64,000 nt of DNA from Micromonospora craniellae (GTDB lineage Bacteria > Actinomycetota > Actinomycetes > Mycobacteriales > Micromonosporaceae), in the NCBI RefSeq assembly GCF_014764405.1, contig NZ_CP061725.1:3410001-3474000 (forward strand). The letters are read 5' to 3'. The notes below the pieces were generated by a model, which saw only the letters and a program-made list of their open reading frames with translations, had not been told where the DNA came from and did no database searches. Position numbers and translations under genes: made by a program. This document shows positions 8,291-17,068 of this stretch, in pieces. Each line of letters begins with the position of its first letter. Within the stretch, counting starts at the first letter, position 1.

Positions 8291-9848
8291 TCCGCCGGCC
8301 AAGATGAACTCTGTCCTCGCCCGGGAGACGGCCGAGCATGGTGAGTCGGACGTACGCCAGCGACGCGAGCACGATCGGATCAACCGGTTCGTCAGCGTGC
8401 AGAACAGTCACCCGGCCACCAGCCCAGACCGCGCAAGACGTCTCGTCCACGACCGTTGCCAGCACGCTCGCCTGCGGCCACCGCGCCACCTCCTCGGCCG
8501 CCCGAACCGGCCAGCCCTTCGTTGACCACACCGCATGGTCGTCAACGACCACGACACTGGCCGAACAGAGCTGGGCCAGGCTGGCGGTACGCAGGTCCGC
8601 GACCAGATGCCGATACTCCAGCCCGCCACGCGGCTCGCCGTGGCCGAGGTCGGCATACCGCTCAATACGGACCCCGTCGCGTTGAATCGCCGCGCCGACC
8701 ACCGTCGCCGGTATCGCCGGTTCCGATACCGCAGGCGCGACAACGGGACCGAACATCGCCGGGTCCGCTGGTTCCTTCAACCGCAGCAGCCCGTACACCA
8801 GTCGTCGCAGGCGACGCGCGCAGTCTTCACCATGCGCATCTGGCTCCGCCAACAGGTCCATGACCTGACCGTGAACACCTGCCCCATACTGATCGATCGC
8901 CGCGTCGATCTGATCCCGGGGTCGTTGATCGACATCCCAGACCGGCGCGGTCTCGGCGAGCAACGCCGCCGCAGACCCGGGAACCGTCACCGCGCTGCCC
9001 CGACCCGCCAGCACCACCGGCTTGTCCAACGCCGCCGCGTACAACGCCAGCGAACCATGATCAGAAATCACCACCGATGCGGCCAACAATGCCGCCTGCC
9101 AACCCTCGTACGGCGTGATTACCTGCACCCCGTACGCGGCAGCCTGCTGCAACCAGGACCTCACCTGCCACGGGCCGTGCGCCGCCCACACCCCGGGATG
9201 CAGCACCACGACCACCTGGTACTCATCCACCGGCAACCCGCCCACCAGACGCTCCGGCAAGTCCGGCAACCGGCCCAACGCCGAGTCCGGCCCGAACGTC
9301 GACGCGAGGACCACCAGCCGCTTGTCCCGCGCACCAAACGCCGCCCGCAGCTGCCCGTCCCGAAATCGTGAGCCGCGCATCCGCGCCAGCGCAGGGTCCC
9401 CCACCACCACCCCACGCGACGCCGCAGGCGCACACACCCGCGCCAAACGCTCCAAATGCGCGGCATGGGGCAAACCAATCGCGGCCGGCACCACCCGGCC
9501 TCCCATCACCAGCCGCTCCGGATTCAAACCCGACACCACCGCCGTACCCGGGTAGAACTTCTGATGCCCCGCCCCATGCGGCACCAACAGCACCGGCGCG
9601 TCAAGATCCACCAGTCGATCGTTCTCACTCGCCGCCAACGCCAGATCGAACCTCATGCTCACCGCATCACGCCACGGCAGAACCGGAGCGCCCAACCCCG
9701 CCAACGCCTCGTCCACACCGGCCGCCAGCAGCGACCGGGACCGAACATCACAGGTAAAGAACGTCTGAATACGCCGATCACCGGCCGTCAGCGACAACAC
9801 ATCCCGCAACCGGCCCAACGTCGTCACCGTCCGGACAACCACCAACAA
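8262..9848 (-). CDS. CDP-glycerol glycerophosphotransferase-like GT-B protein
   Basis: A 528-residue soluble protein that resembles the CDP-glycerol/polysaccharide glycerophosphotransferase fold. It has LLVPHGAGHQKFYPG in the first third, then a central VVLHPGVW segment and the nucleotide-site YEGWQAALLAASVVISDHGSLALYAAALDKPVVL. Actinomycete homologues are often mislabelled as translation initiation factor 2. The start is TTG 9848 or, more usual for these proteins, GTG 9842 (VVVRTVTTLGRL); no clear ribosome-binding site is present. Acceptor unknown, possibly a cell-surface glycopolymer. The start codon lies about 23 bp from a long heptanucleotide repeat. Confidence 0.75.
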   Translation of the reverse strand: MLVVVRTVTTLGRLRDVLSLTAGDRRIQTFFTCDVRSRSLLAAGVDEALAGLGAPVLPWRDAVSMRFDLALAASENDRLVDLDAPVLLVPHGAGHQKFYPGTAVVSGLNPERLVMGGRVVPAAIGLPHAAHLERLARVCAPAASRGVVVGDPALARMRGSRFRDGQLRAAFGARDKRLVVLASTFGPDSALGRLPDLPERLVGGLPVDEYQVVVVLHPGVWAAHGPWQVRSWLQQAAAYGVQVITPYEGWQAALLAASVVISDHGSLALYAAALDKPVVLAGRGSAVTVPGSAAALLAETAPVWDVDQRPRDQIDAAIDQYGAGVHGQVMDLLAEPDAHGEDCARRLRRLVYGLLRLKEPADPAMFGPVVAPAVSEPAIPATVVGAAIQRDGVRIERYADLGHGEPRGGLEYRHLVADLRTASLAQLCSASVVVVDDHAVWSTKGWPVRAAEEVARWPQASVLATVVDETSCAVWAGGRVTVLHADEPVDPIVLASLAYVRLTMLGRLPGEDRVHLGRRIIGVVAVAR

Positions 9849-9870
9849 CCGGCGACAGACACCAACCGTC

Positions 9871-10128
9871 GGCTCCGGGCTCCGGGCTCCGGGCTCCGGG
9901 CTCCGGGCTCCGGGCTCCGGGCTCCGGGCTCCGGGCTCCGGGCTCCGGGCTCCGGGCTCCGGGCTCCGGGCTCCGGGCTCCGGGCTCCGGGCTCCGGGCT
10001 CCGGGCTCCGGGCTCCGGGCTCCGGGCTCCGGGCTCCGGGCTCCGGGCTCCGGGCTCCGGGCTCCGGGCTCCGGGCTCCGGGCTCCGGGCTCCGGGCTCC
10101 GGGCTCCGGGCTCCGGGCTCCGGGCTCC
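9871..10128. repeat. Tandem array of 37 copies of the heptamer GGCTCCG
   Basis: An uninterrupted perfect array of 258 bp, 36.9 units of GGCTCCG. Because seven is not a multiple of three, all three frames on each strand read the same seven-residue peptide repeat, so open frames across it are artefacts. It occupies the leader/promoter position of the leftward glycosyltransferase gene. Perfect identity of all units suggests recent slippage growth. Confidence 0.97.
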
Positions 10129-10537
10129 TTAACGAGGTCACGCCGAAGAAGTTACGGCTGTGGTGGGACTTGGCGGAAGTGAACTGATCGTGGCTGCTCT
10201 CTAGTAGTGCTGCCTGTCACATGGCCCTATAGAGCGCCCCAGGTCAGCCCAAGGACCACCCAAGGACCACCCGAGGCCGACGCAGGTCGCCAATAGGCCG
10301 GGCACGGTGCCGCCGTATGTCCCTCACCCGCTGCTCGGTGACCCCGTCACCTCGGCGAACTGGGAGGCTGACGCCCGCCTGTATCAGCATCGCCAGCGTC
10401 CGCGTGAGCTGCGCCGCCACCTACTGGGAGTAGGAGCGGTACCGCCAGCCGTGGGCCCGCCGGGTAGCAGCTGGGAACGGGCGCGGTGTCGAGGCCGTAC
10501 TGCTCGCAGGAGTCACCGCGGCGCAACGCGTCTAAGT
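10129..10537. other. Intergenic, no gene seen
   Basis: About 410 bp between the heptamer array and the left end of the IS5 element. A short direct repeat (AAGGACCACCC, twice near 10250) is the only structure noticed. Promoter elements of the glycosyltransferase gene would have to lie here or inside the array. Confidence 0.4.
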
Positions 10538-10789
10538 GAGCGTTTCGCATGTCTGTCAGTCGGGTGTGTTGAGGGTGCGGCGTTGTTGGCGGGTGGCGGG
10601 TCCGCCTCGGGTGAGGTGGCCGAGCATGCCGGCGATGGCGGCCCAGCGGATCATGGCCTCCGACGTGGCGGGACGGGTTTCGTAGTCGCGGGCCAGGCGG
10701 CGGTGGGCGGTGAGCCAGGCCAGGGTGTTGGGTCGGGCCCGGGCGCGGTGCCTGGATTGCTCCAGGTCCGTTTCCCGGACCCGCCCGCC

Positions 10790-10823
10790 GAACCCGGCGT
10801 GCGACTCTCACCGCACCGGGCTC
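10790..10823 (-). ncRNA. Group II intron domain V
   Basis: A 34-nt stem-loop with the GAGCC...GGTTC closing ends and the GTGAGAGTCGCAC core typical of domain V, the catalytic hairpin of the ribozyme. It lies immediately downstream of the maturase stop codon, where domains IV to V normally meet. Confidence 0.9.
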
Positions 10824-10832
10824 TCCACGAGG

Positions 10833-12296
10833 TCATGCCGTTGGGGGTGGGCTTGTCGGTGTGGGCTGCCAGGGGTTCGGGATCTTGGTGCCGCGATAGC
10901 GGTATCGGGTCACGGGGACCTTCGCCATCTTGAACAACTCGACCCCGTCGAAGGCGATGGGCTGCCACCCTTGCGGGGTGCGCAGCCATCGCTGGATGGC
11001 TCTCCAGGTCATGCGGTTGCGGCGCATCACCCAGTTGATCACTTGCCACCAGATGAAGTTCTGCAGGTGGGAGAAGGTGTGCTTGGCGACCGCGTGCTTG
11101 AAGTAGTTGGCCCATCCACGCTGGATGTAGTTGATCTTGACCAGCGTCTCCCGGTAGCTCAGGTGCGACAACCGGCGGGTCAGTGACTTGATCTTCCGTT
11201 TCAGCGCCTGGACCGGCTTGTCGGCGATGAACGTGTATACATGCCACTTGTCCGTTCCTCGTTTCCGCTTCCAGACGATGCGGAAGCCGAGGAAGTCGAC
11301 CCCGTCGGCAAGGTGGGTGATCCTGGTCTTGGACTCAGATAGGCGCAGGCCCATCGTCGCCAGAACGGTACTCACCTGGTCGCGCAGGTCCTCGACGTGT
11401 TCCTGGTTGCCATGGACCAGGACGAGGAAGTCGTCGGCGTAGCGGACCAACTGCCACGTCGCCAGTCCTTTGGCGCGTCGTTGCCTGCGCTGCTGGCCGG
11501 TGCCCGCTGCCGCCCATTGCTCGACGAAGAACTCGTCGAGAACCGACAACGCGATGTTGGCCAGCAGTGGTGAGAGGATCCCTCCTTGGGGTGTGCCGGA
11601 CGTGGTCTCGTTCCGCTCGCCGAGCTCAGTCATGATCCCGGCCTTGAGGAACGCCTTCACCAGCGCGAGCACTCGCTTGTCCTTCACCCGCGCTCGCACC
11701 CGACCCATCAAGGCCGGGTGGTCGATACGGTCGAAGCACGCCTCGATGTCCGCGTCCAGCACCCACCGGTAACCGGCGGTGGCCAGATGATGGATCTCGG
11801 CGATCGCGTCGTGCGCGCGCCGGTTCGGCCGGAACCCATACGAACAAGGCTGGAAATCCGCCTCGAAGATGGGCTCCAGGACCAGCTTCAGCGCTGCCTG
11901 GACCACACGGTCCGTGATGGTCGGTATCCCCAGCCGGCGTAGTTTCCCGCCGGTCTTGGGAATCATCTTCTCCCGTACTGGTAGTGGCCGGAACGTGCCG
12001 GTCTTCAGCAGGGAACGGACATGGTCCAGGAACACTTCGGGCCCGGCCATGCTCACGTGGACAGCGGTGACGCCGTCCACTCCGGCAGTGCGGGCTCCGG
12101 CATTCCCGGCGACCCGTTGCAACGCCACGACCAGCGTGGCGGGGTCGCTGACGAAGTTGTAGACATCGTCAAACCGGCGACCGTGGTCGGCCGCCGCCCA
12201 ACGGTGCAGTTTGATCTGCATTCCCCGTACCCGCGTCCATGCCTCTTCCGGGGTCGGCCACGTGACGGCGGTATCCACCACCGTGTCTTCGGGCAT
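10833..12296 (-). CDS. ltrA: Group II intron reverse transcriptase/maturase
   Basis: A 487-residue protein from ATG 12296, preceded by GGGAGG at good spacing. Reverse transcriptase blocks are present in order: KLRRLGIPTITDRVVQ, the LDADIEACFDRIDH segment with catalytic Asp, GTPQGGILSPLLANI and the catalytic YADD (286-289). These are followed by LGFRI and the maturase/X domain with NYIQRGWANYFKHA. The protein ends in a Pro/Thr tail with no HNH endonuclease domain. It would bind and splice its own intron RNA and drive retrohoming by target-primed reverse transcription; En-less proteins usually use replication-fork primers. The frame is intact. Confidence 0.95.
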   Translation of the reverse strand: MPEDTVVDTAVTWPTPEEAWTRVRGMQIKLHRWAAADHGRRFDDVYNFVSDPATLVVALQRVAGNAGARTAGVDGVTAVHVSMAGPEVFLDHVRSLLKTGTFRPLPVREKMIPKTGGKLRRLGIPTITDRVVQAALKLVLEPIFEADFQPCSYGFRPNRRAHDAIAEIHHLATAGYRWVLDADIEACFDRIDHPALMGRVRARVKDKRVLALVKAFLKAGIMTELGERNETTSGTPQGGILSPLLANIALSVLDEFFVEQWAAAGTGQQRRQRRAKGLATWQLVRYADDFLVLVHGNQEHVEDLRDQVSTVLATMGLRLSESKTRITHLADGVDFLGFRIVWKRKRGTDKWHVYTFIADKPVQALKRKIKSLTRRLSHLSYRETLVKINYIQRGWANYFKHAVAKHTFSHLQNFIWWQVINWVMRRNRMTWRAIQRWLRTPQGWQPIAFDGVELFKMAKVPVTRYRYRGTKIPNPWQPTPTSPPPTA

Positions 12297-13889
12297 TGCA
12301 GTACCTCCCTTGCGATCTCGCTGCCGCCCTTCCCCATGTGACCGGCTCTCCCGGCCTCGGAGTACTACGGCGGCTCCGCCCTCTCCCGACCCGATCGGCC
12401 GACGGTGAACCCAACCCGAGGCGTCGTCTCTGGCTGAGACGGCCCCGGGCAAAGCCGGGAAAGTTCCCGTGTTCACTGACTGATCGCTCGACGAAGGAGG
12501 CACCCGGCTATACCCCCGCGGCATCGCCACGGCTACCCCGCAGCACTTCACCGTGGCCTCCCGGACCGCCGAACGTCAGCAGCCGCAGGAGTTCCCCGTC
12601 CCGAGAGAAGAGGACCAGGACGCACCGCACCCAGCCCACATCCGCCAGGTTCGAGCTGGTAGGGATCGTTAGGAGGCTTCAGACACCGGTTCCTCGCGTA
12701 TACCTCTCCGTCTCGCTTGCCGGACCCGCGCCATCTGGCAGTACTGGTTACGTCCCGGCGTTGTCGGGGCCGCTTGCCACCCTCCCCGGCACCTCCCGGA
12801 TCAGGCTGCCCCCAGCTTCACCACCCTGCTGCGACAGGACGGCGGCGAAGGTCTCTCACCTCCACTCGATCAATCAGCGCCTCACGGCGCACGCGTTCCA
12901 CGACCCAGCGGCGGCGGTGCACGATGAATCCTTGCTGGTCGGCGGGTTTCCGGACGATCTCCAGGGTGGTGCGCAGGATGTCGCGGGCCCAGTCGACCAG
13001 ACGGCCGGCGAACCCGGAGTCGGCGAACACGTGCCGGATCGGCGGCGCCCTTCGCGCCGTCGCGGTCCTGCCACGACGCGGCCAGGACCCACACGGTGAC
13101 GAGCAGGCCGAGGGTGTCGGTCACGATGAACCTTTTACGACCGTTGACCTTATTCCCACTGTCGAAGCCGCGGGTGTCGGAGTGCACGGTGTCCGCGGCC
13201 CTCACCGACTGGGAGTCGATGATCCCGGCGGTGGGCTGCGGCTGCCGGTCGTGGGCCAGGCGCACCTGCTCCCGCAACTCGGTAAGGATCCGATCGGTCA
13301 CACCCCGCCGGTTCCACCGCTGGAAGTGGGAGTACACCGTCTGCCAGGGCGGAAAGTCGATCGGCAGATACCGCCACGCGCACCCGGTCCGCACCACGTA
13401 CAGGATGCCGTCGACGATCGCCCGACGAGGATGCTTCTCCGGTCTACCCATCCACTGCGGCGACGGCAGCATCGGCTCGACGAACGCCCACTCGGCATCG
13501 GTCAGGTCAGACGGGTACCGCCGCTCTCGATCCATACCCGTCTACCGACCGAACCCGGCCCATCGATCGCACCCACTGTCCGACACACCCGACCAACACA
13601 CATCCCAAACGCTCTCTGAGGGCGCCGCGGTCCTGGCATCGTGCCGGCAGGTGGCGCAGGGTCGGGATGCTCGCCGTGCCGGTGACCTCGCCGTGAAGGT
13701 AAGGATGAGGGCTTGCCGACGGGTGGACTGTTGCCCGGATCGTGACGCCGCAGGAAAGTCGTCGCAGCCGCCACGTCTGCCTGCGTCGTGGGGCAGGTGA
13801 TAATCGACAGGGTCGAGGAGACGGGCGGATCATGCATCGTGGTGAGGTCGGCCTCCTTGTCGTGGCGGTGGCCGGAGGAGGGAACGGCT

Positions 13890-15134
13890 GTGCTCGGTGA
13901 TGGCGATCTGCGGACGGTGCCGTCGTCCATGGTGCCGCCGGCGCTGCCGAGGCCCGTGACGGCCTCGATGCGCGCGGATCTAGGGGTTCTGCTAATCGAG
14001 GACGATCCCGGCGACGTCGTGCTCACGCAGGAGCTTCTGGCGGAGAGCGGTATCTGCAGCCGGTTCGAGCAGGTCGGTAGCCTGACTGAAGCGTTGGCCT
14101 TGCCGACGACGCCTGATTGTGTCCTGCTCGACCTGCATCTACCCGACGGTCGTGGGTTGCAGGCGCTACGTCGGGTGCTGGACCGGTGGCCGGACACGGC
14201 CGTAGTGGTGCTGACAGGTTTGGATGACGCTGCTGTCGGGGCAGCGGCTGTCGCCGCCGGTGCGCAGGATTACCTCGTCAAGGGCCGCATCGACGCAGTT
14301 CTGCTCGGACGCACGGTGCAGTACGCGATCCAGCGTCAACGCGCCCTGGTTGCCGAGCGGCAGCTACGGGAAAGCCGGATGCAGGCGCGCGAGAACGTCC
14401 GCTTGCAACGCGGGCTTCTGCCTACCCCGCTGATCACCGACCTCGCGTTGAGGGTGGCCAGCAGGTACGTGCCCGGGCGGGGGCGGTCGCTGCTCGGTGG
14501 TGACTTCTTCGACGTCGTGCAGGACGAGGACGGCACGATCCACGCCGTGATCGGTGATGTCTGCGGTAACGGCCCGGACGAGGCCGCGATCGGGGTCGGC
14601 CTGCGCGTCGGATGGCGCACCCTGACGCTGGCCGGCCTGGACAAGACGTCCCGGATGCGGCTGCTCGAACAGGTGCTGGTCGCTGAACGGCCACACGAGG
14701 CGATGTTCGCCACCGCCTGCACGGTCCGTGTCTCCCCGGACCGGTCCACGGCGGTGATCGTCAGTGCCGGCCACCCTCCGCCACTGGTGATCACTCCCGG
14801 CGGCGTCCAGGCCGCAGCAATCCGCCATGATCTGGGACTGGGTATGTTTCCAGGCCGGGGCCGCTGGCAGGAATCGGTCGTCACGCTGCCAGCGGGCGCG
14901 GGGCTGCTGCTGTACACCGACGGCGTGTACGAAGGCTTTAGCGACGACGGCACCCGCCTCGGCGAAGAACGCTTCGTCGAACTCGCCGCCAAGCTGAGCA
15001 CCATCACCGACCCGGCCGACTACCTCACCGCCCTGCTTGCCGACATTCAGCGCAGCGACGACGGCCGCCATAGCGACGACACCGCTCTGCTGTACCTGGC
15101 CTGGCCGTCGTCGCCCACCACAGGGCAGCCGTGA
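13890..15134 (+). CDS. Receiver-PP2C (RsbU-like) response regulator phosphatase
   Basis: A 414-residue fusion of a receiver domain (about 30-145) and a SpoIIE/PP2C-type phosphatase (about 180-405). The receiver has the acidic pair in LLIEDDPGD, phospho-acceptor D81 (VLLDLHLPDG) and K131 (DYLVKG). The phosphatase has GGDFFDV, GDVCGNGP, SAGHPPP and YTDGVYEGF metal motifs. GTG 13890 is preferred to the upstream ATG 13788 because GGAGGAGGG lies just upstream. Such proteins dephosphorylate anti-anti-sigma factors in a sigma-factor partner-switching cascade when the receiver is phosphorylated. No cognate histidine kinase or anti-sigma pair is nearby. Confidence 0.88.
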   Translation: MLGDGDLRTVPSSMVPPALPRPVTASMRADLGVLLIEDDPGDVVLTQELLAESGICSRFEQVGSLTEALALPTTPDCVLLDLHLPDGRGLQALRRVLDRWPDTAVVVLTGLDDAAVGAAAVAAGAQDYLVKGRIDAVLLGRTVQYAIQRQRALVAERQLRESRMQARENVRLQRGLLPTPLITDLALRVASRYVPGRGRSLLGGDFFDVVQDEDGTIHAVIGDVCGNGPDEAAIGVGLRVGWRTLTLAGLDKTSRMRLLEQVLVAERPHEAMFATACTVRVSPDRSTAVIVSAGHPPPLVITPGGVQAAAIRHDLGLGMFPGRGRWQESVVTLPAGAGLLLYTDGVYEGFSDDGTRLGEERFVELAAKLSTITDPADYLTALLADIQRSDDGRHSDDTALLYLAWPSSPTTGQP

Positions 15135-15258
15135 CTCGCCGGGCGGCTGACCGCAGCAGGCGCAACCGAATCGATGGAGCCAAACGCCAATAGCCGGTGA
15201 GCGGTACACCACCACTCGGCACGCTGGTCGCGGCCATGTCCGTGCGTTGTCGCCGCCC

Positions 15259-16246
15259 CTAGACGAGTAGTTCCGATGTCAGGGGTCGATGTCTGGGCAT
15301 GAAGAGAGGGCATCCAAGATCGTGTTGTGACGCAAGACTTGGACACCCTCTTGACCGCACTGTACGTGAAGATCGACGACAGTATCCGGACGCCCCGGTG
15401 GCGTGGCAGGCCACCGCTGCTGACCGACTCCGAGCTGGTCTGCCTGGCCGTGGCGCAGGTACTGCTCGGCGCCCGCTCGGAGGCGCACTGGATTCGCTAC
15501 GCCCGCATCCACCTGGCCGGCATGTTCCCGTACCTGCCCCAGCGGCCGGGCTACAACAAGCGGCTCCGCGCCGCCCTGCCGCTGGTCAAGAAGGTGATCC
15601 GGGACCTGGCCCGCGACAGTGACTTCTGGTTCGACAACCACTGGATCGTCGACTCCACCCCGATCCCGTGCGGCATGTCCCGCCCGACGGTGCAACGCTC
15701 GGACCTGGCCGGTTGGGCCGGGTACGGCTACTGCGCCTCGCACTCCCGGTTCTTCTGGGGGCTACGGCTGTACCTGGTGTGTACCCCGACCGGGATGCCG
15801 ATCCTGTGGGCCCTGGCCAACCCGAAGATCGGCGAGCGGGAAGTCCTGGCCGCGATGCTGGAGGTCGAGGCCGGTGTGGTCGCCGAACACCAGGGCATCC
15901 TGCTGATCTCGGACAAGGGCTTCGCGTCCAAGACGTTCGAGAGGGACCTGGCCGTGCAGGGCATCGAACTGCTGCGTCCGTCACGCAAGCGGGAGAAGGC
16001 CCGCTACGGCGAGCCCATGTTGAAGAAGGTCCGACAGTTGATCGAGTCGGTCAATGACACCCTCAAAGGCCAACTCGACCTGGAACAACACGGCGGACGA
16101 ACCTTCACCGGGGTCGCCGTACGAGTGGCCCAGCGTCTCCTGGCCATGGCAGCCGCGATCTGGCACAACAACAAGACCGGCGCGCCCGTCACCCGGTCAC
16201 TGATCGCCTACGACCACTGACCGGAATTCGGAACAACTCGTCTAGA
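15259..16246 (+). mobile_element. IS982-family insertion sequence, apparently intact
   Basis: Terminal inverted repeats GACGAGT-a-GTTCCGA (from 15262) and GACGAGT-t-GTTCCGA (inward from 16242 on the other strand) flank one transposase gene. CTAG occurs at both outer ends and may belong to the repeats or be a target duplication. Length is about 990 bp, normal for the family. Confidence 0.88.
15327..16220 (+). CDS. IS982-family DDE transposase
   Basis: A 297-residue protein from GTG 15327 (VTQDLDTLLTALYVKIDD). The IS982 catalytic blocks are complete: HWIVDSTPIPCG (first Asp), LLISDKGFASKTFERDL (second Asp) and VRQLIESVNDTLKGQLDLEQH (Glu). The gene fills the element between its inverted repeats, and there is no frameshift, so it is probably active. 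Confidence 0.93.
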   Translation: MTQDLDTLLTALYVKIDDSIRTPRWRGRPPLLTDSELVCLAVAQVLLGARSEAHWIRYARIHLAGMFPYLPQRPGYNKRLRAALPLVKKVIRDLARDSDFWFDNHWIVDSTPIPCGMSRPTVQRSDLAGWAGYGYCASHSRFFWGLRLYLVCTPTGMPILWALANPKIGEREVLAAMLEVEAGVVAEHQGILLISDKGFASKTFERDLAVQGIELLRPSRKREKARYGEPMLKKVRQLIESVNDTLKGQLDLEQHGGRTFTGVAVRVAQRLLAMAAAIWHNNKTGAPVTRSLIAYDH

Positions 16247-16586
16247 CTCTTCCCGGCCTCGCCCAAGGTGCGGTGGCTCCGGATGACCGTGCCCGCGATC
16301 CGTCTGGAGAGGGTTGCAGCCCGTTCGAGCCGGGCCGAGTCCGGAGGGCGCCTCGACGTTGGCGGCGCGTCCTTAAGCTTGATCTTTAACCTGTGCGGCG
16401 TGGCCTGGGACGCGGGTTGGTTCCTCCTCGCCGGCGTATCTGCGGCGGAGGGGTCGGGACCGAAAAATCCCCGCCTTCCCTTCGGCCTGTAAAAGCTTCA
16501 GATCGAGTGCCGTGACGACCGGCTGGGCACAAAGTGGCGGGCAGTCAAGAGCTGGTCTGCCGGCTCGGAACCCGGCGTGTGTGTGC
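16247..16586. other. Intergenic, no gene seen
   Basis: About 340 bp between the IS982 right end and the IS630 terminal repeat. No frame with family resemblance was found. Confidence 0.4.
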
Positions 16587-16610
16587 TTACAGATCTTGAA
16601 TGGTCAGGTT
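16587..16610 (+). repeat. IS630-family terminal sequence (left end)
   Basis: A 24-bp sequence beginning TTACAGATCTTGAATGG is repeated exactly at 39960-39983. Here it lies just upstream of the N-terminal part of an IS630 transposase; there it lies just beyond the C-terminal codons of one. It therefore behaves as the terminal inverted repeat of the same IS type. Confidence 0.75.
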
Positions 16611-16659
16611 CGTCCGATGTGGTCTGTGTGACGGCTTGGGGCTGGGGTAGATCCGTGGG

Positions 16660-17043
16660 ATGAGGTATCCCGATGGAGGTGGGTTGTCCGCGCGGGGGCG
16701 GGCGAAGCGTGAGGCGGTACGACGGCAGGCGGCCGGGTGGTTCGCCGAGGATGTGTCGGTGCCGGAGATCGCGCGTCGGCTGCGGGTGTCGCAGACCGCG
16801 GTGTACGGCTGGCGCAAGCGGTGGCGGGCTGGTGGTGAGCAGGCTCTGGCATCGAGAGGGCCTGGTGGGTCTCGGTGCCGTCTGGATGAGGGTCGGTTGC
16901 GGCGGCTGGCCGATGCCCTGGAGGAGGGGCCGGCGGCGCACGGGTTCGGTGCCGATCAGCGGTGGACCCTGGCCCGGGTGTCGGACCTGATCGCTCGGAT
17001 GTTCCGTACCCGGTACACGCTGCGCGGGACGGCGGTTGCCGCC
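16660..17043 (+). pseudogene. IS630-family transposase, N-terminal fragment
   Basis: The frame from ATG 16660 reads MRYPDGGGLSARGRAKREAV, an HTH with IARRLRVSQTAVYGWRKRW, then GPGGSRCRLDEGRLRRL, AAHGFGADQRWTLARVSDLI and RTRYTLRGT. These are the normal first 125 residues of the long HTH_29/winged-helix part of IS630 transposases. After RYTLRGT the family sequence stops and the DDE domain is absent. The break is close to the 3' end of the XRE gene. Confidence 0.85.
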
Positions 17044-17068
17044 GCCAACGGCGCTTGTGCTCCAAGCC

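Larger units (their letters stand above)
10727..12892 (-). mobile_element. Group II intron (ribozyme plus maturase)
   Basis: The leftward 5' boundary is GTGCGCC at 12892, matching the GUGYG consensus. The 3' boundary ends in ...CCCAAC at 10727, matching the AY consensus. The splice would rejoin GAACGC to ACCCTGGCC in frame. Domain V is a 34-nt hairpin at 10823-10790 with the AGAGTCGCAC-type core, followed by a domain VI region. The 596 nt before the maturase ORF would hold domains I-III. The intron sits within a conserved transposase codon block and was inserted in the sense orientation, so splicing would spare the host gene. Confidence 0.9.
10556..13535 (-). pseudogene. IS5-family transposase, intron-split and frameshifted
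   Basis: The 5' exon begins at ATG 13535 (MDRERRYPSDLTDAEW) and has the typical WRYLPIDFPPWQTVY, IIDSQSVRAADT and VWVLAASWQDRDGAK segments. Near 13030 the frame shifts and about ten residues are missing before HVFADSGFAGRLVDWA. The frame then continues to RRRWVVER at 12893, where the intron begins. Downstream of the intron the 3' exon resumes with TLAWLTAHRRLARDYE and ends at the stop 10556-10558. Joining the exons restores the usual family sequence WVVER-TLAWLTAHRR exactly. Confidence 0.88.
10538..13614 (-). mobile_element. IS5-family insertion sequence carrying a group II intron
   Basis: Imperfect terminal inverted repeats are visible: GAGCGTTTCGCATGTCTGTC inward from 10538, and GAGCGTTTGGGATGTGTGTT inward from 13614 on the other strand. 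Both continue into a shared GTCGGGTGTGT. Between them lies a DDE transposase gene of the IS5 family, read leftward and interrupted by a 2.17-kb group II intron. The transposase also carries a small deletion/frameshift, so the IS is dead. No certain target duplication was found. Confidence 0.85.

Noticed and set aside
9871..10128. Possible CRISPR array
   Set aside because: Units are 7 bp and contiguous with no spacers, and no cas genes are present.
9456..10187. Repetitive ORFs across the heptamer array on both strands (RAPGSGL and RSPEPGA repeats)
   Set aside because: A 7-bp unit reads the same peptide in every frame, so open frames are forced by the repeat; no start signal or flanking protein-like sequence.
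13030..13090. Programmed frameshift in the IS5 transposase
   Set aside because: About ten conserved residues are missing at the frame change and no slippery sequence is seen, so a deletion is the simpler explanation.
13502..14197. 231-codon minus-strand ORF upstream of the IS5 element
   Set aside because: Lies antisense to the receiver-PP2C gene and across the IS boundary; no protein family resemblance.
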